64,000 nt of DNA from Cryptomeria japonica (Eukaryota; Streptophyta; Pinopsida; Cupressales; Cupressaceae). The translations under genes were made by a program, and so were the position numbers. The notes beneath the pieces were generated by a model. That model saw only the letters and a list, made by a program, of their open reading frames with translations, searched no databases and was not told where the DNA came from. The stretch lies in the NCBI RefSeq assembly GCF_030272615.1, contig NC_081414.1, positions 237,944,233 through 238,008,232 on the forward strand. Reading direction: 5' to 3'. Each line of letters begins with the position of its first letter. Positions within the stretch are counted from its first letter, which is position 1. This document shows positions 11,689 through 23,459 of this stretch, piece after piece.

Positions 11689-11693
11689 ATGTA
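11689..11693. repeat. Target site duplication ATGTA, right copy (element 1)
   Basis: This is identical to 2604-2608. Together they show that the two LTRs 9 kb apart belong to one insertion. Confidence 0.85.
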
Positions 11694-13396
11694 TATACTT
11701 GTACATATATTTTTGACATACATTTAGACAATGATATATGTGACAAATAACTCGTTTTGATGCGTATATATGATACTTTTATGTGTTTATGATGCATGTA
11801 TGATTTATGATGTATGTATACATAGGATCATGAGTTACTAATGTGTGTGATACAGGGTGTGATGTCTAGATCTATGATTTCTTTATATGATGTGTTTTAT
11901 GAGATGATTCTATAGATTATGCACTAACTGATTTGTGATGCAGGATGTGATGCTTGTGATGAAAATGGTGTGATGCATGTGTTATGAGATGATAGCCATG
12001 TGGATGTATGTGATGTCATTATACTACATATCATGGATGCAATGCATATGAAATATATATGTGATGATGATGTAGGCTATGATGTTATGAGATGTAGAAT
12101 ACCCTAGGGAGACTAGGCAAGGACGATGAGACAAACAAAAGACTAAGGGACGTGTGCACATTTCGAAGAAGATCAAAAGAAGGAAAGAACCCAGTGAGCA
12201 CCTGTGAAAAATAAGATGCCATGTAGTGAGCACTTATTTTGATTTAGCATTATATATGTGAGTCACCAAGGTATAAGGAACCAAGGTGGAAGTGCACAAC
12301 CAATTCATGGACTAACACACATATAAACAAACATGTAAGGTTGATCTAGCACCACGTAGATTTACAGGGAATGCTATAGGAAATGATGCTAGAAGAACCA
12401 CAAGCAGAAGACATGCCCCAGTGTAACATGAGATAGTCGAGACCTCACGAGGGTACAACAAGGAACATATAAAAAAGGCATGCCAATCAAAACTAAGAAA
12501 AGAAAAAAGATCACATCTCAAGTCTTGTTATTCTGAGTACACTATAATATAAAATATCGTGGCGACCAAGAGGAAACAAGACCCGAGGAGCACTAAAAAA
12601 GATGAAGAAAAATTGAAAAGAATCAAAGAGCCAACACAAGCATCTCAAATATCTTTTGTCAAAGGATGACTGACCAACGAGGATTGGCAACGCTGTCTAA
12701 CTAGAGGAAGGATACATCTTACATAGATTGATGATGGGATGAAGGATTGATGGCAATGATTTACCAAAAAGACACTTGATATGATTAGGATGACAAAGAT
12801 GCTAAAGGATAATTCTTGAAGAACTAGTGAAATAGGATATGATCTCAAAGGACAGGACTATCACACGTAGATGTACAATGACACCTATACAAAGCTCAGT
12901 ATGTACAACTGACACCATGACCAAGGAAAAAGAGAGGAGAAGATACAGGACAAGCAAGAAACTATGTACAAAGGATTAAGTGCAAAAGTTATATACAAGT
13001 TGCTATGCACTTGAAGCAAGAAACACGGTAGAGAAGATGGAGGCAAGTAATAGATGAGGGGATTTAGGTAACATGGGATACCATGCTAAAAGGGGTGGAT
13101 GCGATGGAGATGCAGATGGGGGTGGGTATTAATAGATACCACGCCATGGATGGATGCAATGACCAAAGGATAATGAGATTGCCTTTTACACATAGTGCCT
13201 GTTGCTAGGTTTTCACCATATGTACATTTAAAAGGTGCCACAAGAAGTGGTTTTCAATAGAGGATGAATTTATTTCTCTTTACTAATTTTTCTTTTTTTT
13301 TTTAATTTTTTAATTTTTTATATTTTTCAATTTTTTTTTGGAATTTTTTGATTTTGAACATGAGGTACACTACCATAGACTAGGAATAGAATCTTT
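11694..13396. other. Unassigned intergenic/retroelement flank
   Basis: Rich in TGATG and GATGCATG words, with no recognisable domain. It could be the missing 3' UTR/LTR side of element 2 because it follows integrase on the minus strand. I cannot match it to the 25642-26597 LTR. An A/T homopolymer-rich stretch lies at 13280-13340 (purine-rich on the minus strand). Confidence 0.35.
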
Positions 13397-14336
13397 TCAG
13401 GTGCAAGATGTTGAGGGGGTCATTGAGAGGCTTCCCTTTTGGATTTGATAATTGATAGGCCCCTGGACCATATTTTGTTGTGACCACATATGGACCGAGC
13501 TAGTTAGCTTCAAATTTTCTTTTCTTCTCTCGATCCTACTAAGTTTGTGATTCTCTCTGAGAACTAGATCATCTACTTTAAACTCATGGAGGTGAGCCTT
13601 CTTATAATATTGCCTTTTTGAATTTAATTTGATAGATTTGTAGATGATCATATGCTTTTTGACGCTATTCATCAAAGAGATCTAGCTAGGCTAGTCTCGC
13701 CACTCGATAACCTTCATTTAAAATAAACTCTTTCAAGGATATGCAGAGTGATGTTAATTAAACCTCAATTGGTAAGAATGCCTCTACACCATAGACAAGG
13801 GAATAGGGGGTGGCTCCAGTGGGAGTTCGAATGCTAGTTTCAATTTCATTGACAACCTTCTTGAGGATAAAAAGTAATGTTTTATTTGTTGCCTCAACTT
13901 GGTCGTTCCCTTGGGGGGAGTATGGAATAGACCAATGATGGTGAATATGGAATGTGGAACAAAGATCATGCATATGTTGGTTTTTGAATGGGGTTCCATT
14001 ATCAGTAATGATGGTGGAGGGAATCCCATAGCGGAAAATGATATGATACAGGATAAACTTGGACACTTGGACACCACTAGTGAGGGTGAGGGGAATGGCT
14101 TCGACCCACTTCATGAAATATTCAGTAGCTACAATGATAAACTTGTGTCCATTTGAGGAAGGAGGATGAATCTTACCAATGAGGTCTAGGCCCCATGTAG
14201 ATAAAGGCCATGGTGTTGTTATTGGCTGCAAATCCTGAGTGGGAACATGAATCAGGTCTTTGTGCCATTGATAAGGTACACATCTCTTAAACAATTCAAA
14301 ATAATCATTATCCATGATGGTCCAGTAGTATCCCAC
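13397..14336 (-). pseudogene. Integrase remnant of element 2
   Basis: The 192-residue frame (13758-14336) shows the DDE core: D in STWGLDLIGKI, D in IITDNGTPF and E in PQGNDQVEATNKTL. All three catalytic acidic residues are visible. The zinc-binding end is degenerate (RCVPYQWH). The C-terminal part continues in another frame at 13397-13675 with DDLVLRENHK and GPINYQIQKG, matching the usual GD.VLR and GPY.V blocks. In the living element this nuclear enzyme inserts cDNA. Frame breaks make it non-functional. Confidence 0.82.
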
Positions 14337-15131
14337 TCATAAGAGATATTTGGCTAGAACATATCCACTCTTGTAAGCACCGCAAGTTGCAACGTGCACT
14401 TCTTTCATCACAAGATTAGCTTCATTCAAATCTAGACATCTAGTGAGGATGTCATGCTAGCCGCGATCATATAGATTCTCTCTTATAAGGGTGAATCGGG
14501 CACAATGATGAATAAAGTTACACCGATCATTATGAGATATGTTAGGTGGAAGGGTTCCATCTTTGAGGTATGCATGGATATCATGGTACCAAGGTGATTG
14601 GGGTCTAATAATTTTGCATACCATTTCTATGTGTGATGTTTCAAATGTTAGCTAAAGAAGTTGTTCCACTAAAAACTCATACTTTGGACTATCTGATTCA
14701 ATATGCAGGAGAGAACCAATAGTAGCCATTGTAGCAACTGCCTTTTTTTAAGCTCTAGAGATCTGATCAAATACTATAAATTTTTTGCTTAAGGTCATCA
14801 ATTATTCTTTTGTATGGCAGGAGCTTGTAATCCTTTGTTTGATAATAATCGTTTACCTATCGAAAGAATAGTTGTGAGTCTCCATAAACCAAGATATCTG
14901 AGATGTTCCATTAAATAGATGTCTTTAAGCTAGTGATGAGTCCTTCACATTCAACAATATTATTGGTACATGGGAACGGTAGCTTGAATGATTTGGGGAT
15001 GAGATCAACTTCAGGAGTGACAAACAAGAAACCTACTCTTGAACCATTCTAAGTGTGGGATTCATCAAATTATAGCTTCCAGGTTGCTTGTGTTGTGAGG
15101 GTGCATACATATTCATATAAAAAAATTATGA

Positions 15132-15377
15132 CTAGAGGATAAGCATCGACCAAGGGTGTTTTAGCCAAATGATCAGCGATGACTTGTCCTTTGATTGCTT
15201 TTTATCTACATATTGGATGTTGAATTCACTAAGCAACATAACCCATTTAGCCATACGACCAGTGAGGGTTGTCTTGGAGAGTAAGTACTTTGAGGGATCG
15301 ATTTTGTAGATGGGCTTGACCATGTGACTTAACATGTAAGTCGAAGCTTTTGCAAGCAAAAGACAACCGCTAGACAT
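15132..15377 (-). pseudogene. RNase H / RT connection remnant of element 2
   Basis: The segment IYKIDPSKYLLSKTTLTGRM followed by AKWVMLLSEFNIQYVDKK is the conserved end of the Ty3/Gypsy RNase H domain that normally leads into a KG..IAD.LA block; the latter is garbled here. The catalytic N-terminal half is lost or out of frame (15378-15640). Confidence 0.7.
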
Positions 15378-15682
15378 GCTTTTTTGATGGGAGAATAATT
15401 TAGCTCATATCCGACCAAGGTTCAACTGATGTAGTAGATTGCTCTTTCCTTTCCTTGACTATCATGTTGGGTGAGAAGTGCCCCTAGAGCTATTGGAGTA
15501 ATTTAAATATACAAGAGCAAAGGATGACATCGAATGGGTGGCATCAAAACTAGAGGATGAGCTAGATATTCCTTTATCTTATCAAATGCTTGTAGGCATT
15601 GGGCATCCCATTTATATTCAACACCTTTTCTGAGAAGGTGGGTGAAGGGTTGACATTTATCTGCAAGTTGGGCAATGAAACG

Positions 15683-16567
15683 CTAGATAGACTGTAATTG
15701 TCCTTGCAAGCTGCGTTGATTTTTCAATGTTTTGGGAGGAGGCATCTCTAATATTTCTTTGAAATTTTTAGGATAAACTTTGATGCCATGCCTGGAAACT
15801 ATGAATCCTAAGAGTTTACCTGATGTAACTCCAAAAACAAACTTTTTAGGATTGAGGCCCAACTTATATTTAGCAAGGTGCTCAAATATCTCTTCTAGAA
15901 TTGTTGGATGTTCTGCTCCTGTCTTTGATTTCCCTACTATGTCATTCACATAGTTTTCTAATATCTTGTGTACGAGATCATGAAAAATCACTGTCATGAC
16001 ACATTGGTATGTGGAACCTACATTCTTGAGGCCAAAAGGCATGACTTGGTAGCATAAGGTTCCCCATGGGGTAGTGAATGTGGTCTTATGTAGATCTTCT
16101 TTTGCTATTTTTATTTGGTTATATCTCAAGAATCTTACCATGAGAGATAGCATTTCATGTCTTGTTGTTAAATCGACAAGGATGTTGATATTGGGAACCA
16201 AAAAATCCTCTTTGGGACATACTTTATTTAGATCCCCGAAGTCTATACATGCGTTGATAGCACCACAAGGTTTTGAAACAAGTACTATATTGGAGATCCA
16301 TTCCAAGTAATCAATTGGTCAGATAAACTTGACCTCTAGGAGCTTTTCTAACTCTACCTTGACCAACAATGCAATTTTGGGATGCATCTTGCACAATTTT
16401 TGTTTGAGTGGTTTAGAATTTCTATCATCCAGCAAGTGATGAACTACTAATTCAGGATCGAGCCCAAGCATGTTTGCATATATAAGACCATGCAAAGTTA
16501 ATAGGCCATTTATGAAGGATCTCGTAGAACACCTGTAATTTATCACCAAATAAAGAGGCAGTGGCAT
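15683..16567 (-). pseudogene. Reverse transcriptase remnant of element 2
   Basis: Recognisable blocks in order: PELVVHHLLDD and KQKLCKMHPKIALLVKVELEKLL (16319-16567), WISNIVLVSKPCGAINACID, DLNKVCPKEDF, MPFGLKNVGSTYQ, then YVNDIVGKSK and LNPKKFVFGVTSGKLLGFIVS (15683-16306). These are the fingers/palm motifs of Gypsy RT. The YxDD catalytic box reads YVND, so one of the two metal-binding aspartates has become asparagine. A frameshift separates the two frames around 16310. The upstream segment 16568-16853 is the acidic linker. Confidence 0.85.
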
Positions 16568-16853
16568 GAGTGATGCATGGAATGTCTGTTATTCCCAAAT
16601 TTATCTCTTTAGTTTGATCTATGAGGATTGATGATCTCTTAGGAACATGATCACCAATGAGGGGAAGAAGAGAATCCTCATCTTCTGGTGCCTCGAAGAG
16701 GTTTTCACCAGAAGATACACCCTTTATTTTTACTATTTTATGGCCTATTGGTGCCTTAGAAAGGTTTTCACCACAAGACTCTTGATCTTTTAATTCTTTT
16801 TCATTTTTGCAGTTAAGGATTCCCTCTTTCCCAAAATAGCCTTGAGAGTCCAA

Positions 16854-18033
16854 CTTGTAGACTGTGTTTTTCTTAGGATGATAGTATGGTGCACACTCAA
16901 TTGCCCCCAGAAATTGTAGTATCGCTATATCATTTGGAAACGTATCTATTTGTTCAGCAATTTGGCCCTAATAAATGAGTTCAGGATGGCGAAGGGGAAG
17001 GTCAATTAGGAGGATGGATATGTCAAAGATGTGGGATGTGCCAAAGGATGAGGAGCTATCTATATCATCATACACTTGTTTGACAACCTCCTCAGCATGT
17101 CTTTAATATCCATTGAAATGTTTTCATTGTTTTTAGAAGTGCCAGCCGAACTTGAGGCTTCATGGGATGGACGTCCAAAACCAAGCCCTTGATGGTTAAA
17201 ATTAGGAGTTGGATCTATAGGTCTTCTAACTCCTTGCTCTTCTTGGCCTAGTCAACCACCTTGGTAATTCCATTTTTTAGTAGTCCATTTGTGGGCGATC
17301 AAATATTTCTCCTCAAACAGCTCGAGGGGAGCGCCATTATCTATGGAGACATCCTTGAAGAGCCATTGGTTAATACCTCCCTCTATGACCTCGTGATTAA
17401 GTTCACCTTGAGATCAAAACATGGTTGAGCCATACTATCAGAGTACATGTTCTTTCTTCTTCTTCTACTTGGTAGGTTTTCTATGGGCATGTGGATCTAA
17501 AAGTAGGGTTGCTACTATGAAAGTTCCTTGTAGGGCATACTCGCCACAACTAGCATTGTTGATCTTAAGTTGGGAGAAAGATGATGAGATGGAAGTCTTT
17601 TCTTTGGTAGCTGCAAGGATGATGTCTGAGTCGACATATGAGGAATATGTTTGGGTTTTGGAAGCTCCATGTTGATGCCAAGGTAATGATGGGAATACGA
17701 TGAGGAAGCCTTGAGAGTACGACAATACTCAAATGGTTGGGTGTCACCACAAATTATAATTTCATAGCCTTGATATGGGAATTTAAGGCATTGATGAAAA
17801 GTGGGAGGGATGTCCTACATGTCATGGATCCATGGGCGATTGAGGAGGATATTTAATGGAAAGTCAAGATCAACGATGTGGCATAAACTGCTTTGTGTTA
17901 CTCAACCTACCTAAATTGGGAGATTGATAATCCCTTCTAGACTTCTTTCAGCATTGTCATAAGCCTTGATAGTGATGCATTGATTGTACATATCTACAAT
18001 AATGTACCCCACTTTTGTAATAAACTTTAAAGT
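16854..18033 (-). other. Element 2 pro-RT spacer
   Basis: The stretch between RT and protease has no continuous frame. Short open frames on both strands (17421-17750) show no domain. It is consistent with a decayed polyprotein linker. Confidence 0.4.
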
Positions 18034-18486
18034 TTATAGGTTCAAGGCAAAATCATTATCAATCAATACCCATTTGACCTTATAACGTTTTACAATATCT
18101 TCGATATTTAGTGAGTAAATATCATTAGGATTAGGAACCATGGTATCAGATTGTGTGAAACTGAGATGGTACATGGAGGACAGATGTACGACCGTGGCTT
18201 GGAATTTTGTAGAATCAATATCACTAGATACGCGAGCCTCTTGCAATATTTGGGTAAGAATCTCTTCATGAGTATGTGAGGCCTTTATCAAATCTTGGAT
18301 GGAGATTTGTGTAGGGGTTTTCCCTAGATGTTCAAGATTATTATATTGTGTAGACATGGGAATTGTTGGAGTGGTGTCCATCACGGGGCCTCCAAGAATT
18401 GACATGTGGGCTCTCCTAGTGGTTACTGCACATTGGGTATCAACCCCTTTGATGCGAATCATATTAACATGATCATCTTCCTGCAA
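18034..18486 (-). pseudogene. Protease-region remnant of element 2
   Basis: The 150-residue frame ends with KVKWVLIDNDFALNL, the Gypsy retropepsin active-site block (usually VLID.GSALN). The glycine after the aspartate pair is replaced, so activity is unlikely even before frame decay. Upstream it is Thr/Ser-rich linker. Confidence 0.62.
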
Positions 18487-18557
18487 GAAATGTAATATAT
18501 TGTAGGACCATAATCAAAGGGCATTATATTATAGTTGATGTTGTTGGTCATGCGACC

Positions 18558-18851
18558 CTAGATAACATTAGATGTGCTCGCCTCTCCTTGATGTTTAGGA
18601 AGAGCACTCTTATACATGCCAATATTGGCATTTGGGGAGTTTCTCGTGATAGGGGCAACAACTATTTTACCCTGGTCAATGAGGTTCCGAACTAGGTGTT
18701 TGAGTTCCATGCAATTATTTGTGTCACGACCCTTGATGCAATGATAGGCACAATATTCATTATCCTTATAACAATCCTCTTTGGGTTTAGACTCATCAAA
18801 TGGTTGCGTTTGAGGATACACAACCATTTTATGTTGCTCCATGCATTTCAA
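18558..18851 (-). pseudogene. Gag zinc-knuckle remnant of element 2
   Basis: YCAYHCIKGRDTNNCMEL is a degenerate CCHC knuckle: the GH of C-X2-C-X3-GH-X4-C is GR here. The following LKHLVRNLIDQGKI matches the ELK..IE.LI..G block seen after the knuckle in plant Gypsy gag (compare element 1, LRSKIQELIDNNTI). It places gag to the right on the minus strand. Confidence 0.65.
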
Positions 18852-18968
18852 AATTATGTCTAAGGTTCATCCATTAGCATAAACTGATGTCTTGGGCCAT
18901 TTTGAAATGTTTCATGAGGTGGAGATTGAGATACAGTGATTGCATTTGTTTGATTAGTTTGCATATTT

Positions 18969-20500
18969 TGTTGGCATTATGTGAACTGGTATGAGGACAT
19001 AATGACATTGTATGTTGTCATTGATGTCAATATGCTGAAGAAGTGAGAACCGGCACATGAGAGAACTGGTAGAACACTGTGAACCGACATTTGTGCCAAA
19101 GTGAAGCGGTGTGTTTGTTCATGATGAACCGGCATATAGTTATGTGAACCAGCTCATGGAAGTATTGTATGACTACCGGTTGGTAGTCTCAACTTCAGGG
19201 TTTCCTGTTTAAGTACTTCAAGCCTATGTGGCTCAACTGGTAACTTTGTGTGATGAGTTAGCATGGTAACAAAGAACAGATCGTGTTGCCACGTAAGCCT
19301 TGTGCACGTGAAGGATCTTGCATGAAGGAAATTTCTCCAATCTACCTCAGGAATGTGAGAAGTTTGTAAAACGGTGATAACGTGTGATGGGTTATCAGTC
19401 ACCATAAAATTGGTGGAAATGGATGATGGAGAATGTCTTGAGATTGGATCAAGAACTGCCGCATTTAATGCAGTGTGCTCAATGGTCAGGATTGAACCAT
19501 TTGAATTCCTTAACCTAACAAGTTTAAGGTTTAGGGTTTATGCTACCGACCTATCTGTTTTCCTATAAGGTCGATGTTGTGTCTCTTTCTAAAGTTGTTG
19601 GCAAAATTTGTGTGTGTGTATCCAAGAGAGGGGATACGTGATTCTTGCCAGACCCAAAGGAGAGAAGTGATACCTGTGGAGTGTAAGTGCAGAAGGTGAA
19701 GAGGAGCTCGAGTGGATCTGCATTGGCATTGAGTGTTGTTACCAGATCATTGTAATACCTATTGATCTCTAACCACCTCAACAGTTGGAAAATCCCTTAA
19801 CAGGGTAGCCTTAACCGGCTTGCTGTAAATCCTTTAACAGGGTAATTCAAAGCTATTGAGTTCAAAATCCTTTAGCTATTGAGTTCTTGAAATCCTTTAA
19901 CAAGGTAACCTTTAACAGGGTTTAACCCTTAACCGGGTATTCTAGCCATCCCTTAACTAGGTGATCCCTAACAGGATCGGTTCCTAGCAGAACCTATTGT
20001 AATGTCTCTAACCGGACAAGGCTCCTAACAGAGCAGACTTCTAAAGAGTTCAAAAACAGCTTGTGGGTATTCATCCCCACCATGGTTTTTCCCAGTTGGG
20101 TTTCCACGTGAAAAATATGTGTCATGTGTGATGCTTTTATCTTGTGATGCTTTCCTATTGTCTATCAAGCTTATGATGGTTCTGTGTTTTATGCCTGTCA
20201 ATAAAACATGTTGAACTAGCTGTTATTATGATTTGATGATAGATTACCTGTTTATGCATAAGGGTGAAATGGTAGTGTAGTCTTGAGTTGAGTGAAAAGC
20301 TAAGTGAGTAATCGGTTAATGCTTGTCTCAGTCATTCTTAGCTTTACCGGTTGCACTCTGTTTCAAACCGGTGTCACCGTTTGCCAGTCATTTGAAGTGT
20401 CTGTTGTCAAACCGGTTTAGGACTATATTTTTGTCTATACTGATTCACCCCCCCCCCCCCCCCCCCCCCTCAGTACTGGGTCAGTACTATCCATTCATCA
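18969..20500 (+). mobile_element. Copia-type LTR inserted in element 2 gag
   Basis: It starts TGTTGGCATT and ends near CCATTCATCA, with the same landmarks as the LTRs at 6884 and 45239: CATGGTTTTTCCCAGTTGGG near 20080 and a TTCACC...TCAGT terminus. The terminal C-tract is a run of 23 C (20447-20469). The part at 19790-20040 holds about ten diverged TTAACCGGGT/TTAACAGGGT copies. No PBS follows and no second LTR is present. No exact target duplication was found, so the ends are less certain than those of its relatives. Confidence 0.65.
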
Positions 20501-20839
20501 TTGAGTTATCACATTTTGCATTTTCACTTGCAATTGTTGATTAGTTGGAGCTGGTGAGTTGACATGAATAGTTGGAGATGTATTGTCATGTGATTTCTAT
20601 AGAGTATTAACATATGTTTGTGGGGGGAATGGCTTTGCAACCATGATCATTTGTAATATCTTGGAATCAGTGACCCCATCACATACAACATTCTTATTCT
20701 TGTTCCAATATCATTGCTTTTTATGACTAGGGTTGTTAGAATACTCTTTATAGAGTTTGATGATTCCTTCATCGATCAAATCTTGTTCTACCAATGGCCC
20801 TTTAGACATGACATCCTTAAAGGCGCTTGCATAATTCAA

Positions 20840-21382
20840 TCAAATGCAATATACCATCTTTGGGTGGAGATTACAGATGAAAACCAAGACTAATTGAGTG
20901 TCCGACACGGTGCATGGGAGTTGGCCAACGAGGGCTCTCCACCTTTGGACATAATCTAGGAGACTTTCACCATCCTTTTGCTTGGTTTGACATAGATTTG
21001 TGCATGGAGACATCATTTTTGATATTGTAGTGATACTCAACCACAAATCACTCTTATAAGTCAGTGAACAATGTGATAGTGTCAAATGGCAGCTTGGAAA
21101 ACCATTCAAGAGTAGGTTCCCTGGTGGTCTGCTGAGACTCTTAAGGAATAATCACAAAAGATAATTATCACACCATGACACTTCTTGATAGGCCATGAAG
21201 AACTCTTTGACATGATAGTGTGGATCACCTTTTCCTTTATATTTATCAAATTTGGGCATCTCAAAATGCTTAGGGAAGGGCATCACTATGATTGATTTGT
21301 GAAAGGGGTAAGGACAAAGCTCATCAAATTTGAAAATATGTTCAGAACTATTATCTTGCAATGTCTTAAGAGTTGCCTTCAT
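20840..21382 (-). pseudogene. Gag capsid-domain remnant of element 2
   Basis: Frames at 20840-21109 and 21152-21382 carry FPKHFEMPKFDKYKGKGDPH with VKEFF (entry of the retrotrans_gag domain) and QKDGESLLDYVQRWRAL, the well-known (Q)..ESL.DYV.RWR block. They are separated by stops. This is the capsid-like domain upstream of the zinc knuckle. Confidence 0.78.
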
Positions 21383-21542
21383 TTCTTCCCATTTAGTGTT
21401 GACCGGAAAAGGGTCAAGAGATGGAGTGGTAGCTTGATATTACGGTATTTGGTATGACACATCCCATGAATGAAGATAATTTGGCTGTTGTGATGGGTTT
21501 TGATAACTTATCGTATTCTGGTAAACATGGATCTATTGTTGG

Positions 21543-22690
21543 CTAAGTGGTTGTTATTGATATTAAGGTGGTTGTGAGTACGTTGCAAATTCTATTGTGG
21601 TGTGATGTGTTGTTGTTGATATTGCACATTAGGGAACTATTGGACTTGAGGAGTACCACCCTTGGTATAGTTAGGATACATATTAGATTGGTCATTATGT
21701 GATGGGGGAGTTTGACTAGAGCCACCTTGTAATTGATGAACATTCGTGACAACACAAGATGAAGGGGGCACTTGTAAGTAACTAAATCGTGGTAGCGAGA
21801 CAACCGGTTGAGGAGTCACTTGTAGTTGATATTGTGGGGCACTGAAAAACTTGTGGTATGGACTATACGGGTGGGTGTACTGATGACAGTGGTATTGTGT
21901 AACTCATACACCTAGTTGTAGTCTGTGCGATAGATGACAACAGCTAGCCTGACATTCCCATAGTCCAATATGACACTTGCATAGAAATGTATATGGGTCA
22001 AGTGACTAGATTGGTGAAAGGTGTGACTTGCACCACACTAGATGCCATAGGCATTTGAGATGTCAAAGAGAGTGATGTAGTAAGTTGTGTAGACAACACA
22101 TTGATCAACGCATTGCAGACACCTCCTCCTAAGAGTGGGGGTGGTGCAGGTGAGGACGAGTCAACGTTAAATGTTTAATAATGTTGTCCAAGGGTATACA
22201 AGGGTGGAAAACCCACCGATGAAAGTGTGGCTCTTTATGACATTGGTGCTATTGGTAATTGAACATGTTGATGGTTTTGGAATCATGATGAAGGTTGTTG
22301 TAAGGACACCTACTATTGAGGGGATCTTGTGGACTAGCAGTCACAGGTGCATCAGGTGATGAAACAATCATGCCTCGGGCAACCATGTTAGCGAAGATGA
22401 TACTTTTACGATTCTCTATGGTTTCTTCTACCATTTGGGCATTATGTGGATTTGAAAGGAATTGATCTACTAGATTGATTTGAGAGTTCATCTAATTAGG
22501 TTGGTTGACCATGGTGTCATTAGGGACACTAGGATTGAGCAAATTGTAAGTGGTGAGAACGCTCCCTTACATGATGAGATTGACACCCGAATCAAGATTT
22601 TATTGTGGGTCTGAAAATCCTAATCCCAATTGAGAAGGTTTTTGCTCCATATCTTGTCTAGATCGAGACCGAGTGGTGATAGGCATGAAC
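21543..22690 (-). pseudogene. Gag N-terminal region of element 2
   Basis: Pro/Gln/Thr-rich low-complexity coding (21543-21819) and a frame at 22249-22491 (MNSQINLVDQFLSNPHN...) lie where the gag N-terminus is expected. No domain is identifiable beyond position and composition. Confidence 0.45.
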
Positions 22691-23070
22691 TATGTGAGAT
22701 GATAAGAGCACAAAAGTTGACGTCAAGAAGTTGGACTGATTGATTCATCTAACCAAGTGAACTGAAGGAAGGAGACGAGGACTCAAAATATGACCGAATA
22801 ACATCTGATTGAAGTAATACGACACTAGGGTTACTTAAGAGGATACACTCAAAAAATCCCAAAAGGATAACCCACTGTAGACCAAACTTTAGGCTCGAGA
22901 TGATAATATCATAGTGAGGTATGAAACAAAACCTTAGACATGATATATTCCAAGGAGTAATGATGATCATCGTGAAAAAGATATAGACTACCCAATAATT
23001 TGAGATCGATGAGACCTACGAGGGCCAAAAAGACTCAGGTCAATGAAGCGAAGGATTAAAAAGAACAAAG

Positions 23071-23214
23071 GATGAGGTGACAAAATGATTGGTATGATGA
23101 AAAAAGGACGAGGTGACAAAATGATTGGTATGATGATAGAAGGATGAGGTGACAAAATGATTGGTATGATGACAGAAGGATGAGGTGACAAAATGACAAG
23201 TATGATGACAGATA
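23071..23214 (+). repeat. 36-bp tandem repeat, four units
   Basis: Units begin at 23071, 23107, 23143 and 23179 with GA(T/C)GAGGTGACAAAATGA; spacing is exactly 36 bp. Because 36 is a multiple of three, a minus-strand frame stays open and gives 12-residue repeats, which should not be taken as a protein. It lies in the leader side of element 2. Confidence 0.85.
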
Positions 23215-23459
23215 GCAAAAGATTGATGATGCAAATCAGCTAGGACAAATAAATCGATCTCAACTGAAAATATTATCCTTGACTGTTGAACGAACGTGCA
23301 ACAAGGCGACAAGATCCAACTGACACAAGATCAATGATGACAAAGATATCAATACCAATATTGCAAGACATGAAATGACGATAGTCTAGCTAAAAACCAA
23401 TAGAATCAGGGCACCGAAAGGGCACCCTCAAAATATCCAACTCGTGAGACTATGCACCA

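Larger units (their letters stand above)
13397..22690 (-). mobile_element. Element 2: Ty3/Gypsy-type gag-pol remnant
   Basis: On the minus strand the order is gag (22690-20840), zinc knuckle (18851-18558), protease (18486-18034), RT (about 16567-15683), RNase H (15377-15132) and integrase (14336-13397). RT before integrase is the Ty3/Gypsy order. Frames are broken by many stops and a Copia-type LTR (18969-20500) sits inside gag. The leader, PBS (25619-25636) and 5' LTR (25642-26597) lie to the right; the left LTR was not found. Confidence 0.78.

Noticed and set aside
18964-20505. Target duplication for the 18969-20500 LTR
   Set aside because: TATTT on the left and TTGAG on the right do not match; other candidate ends gave no exact pair either.
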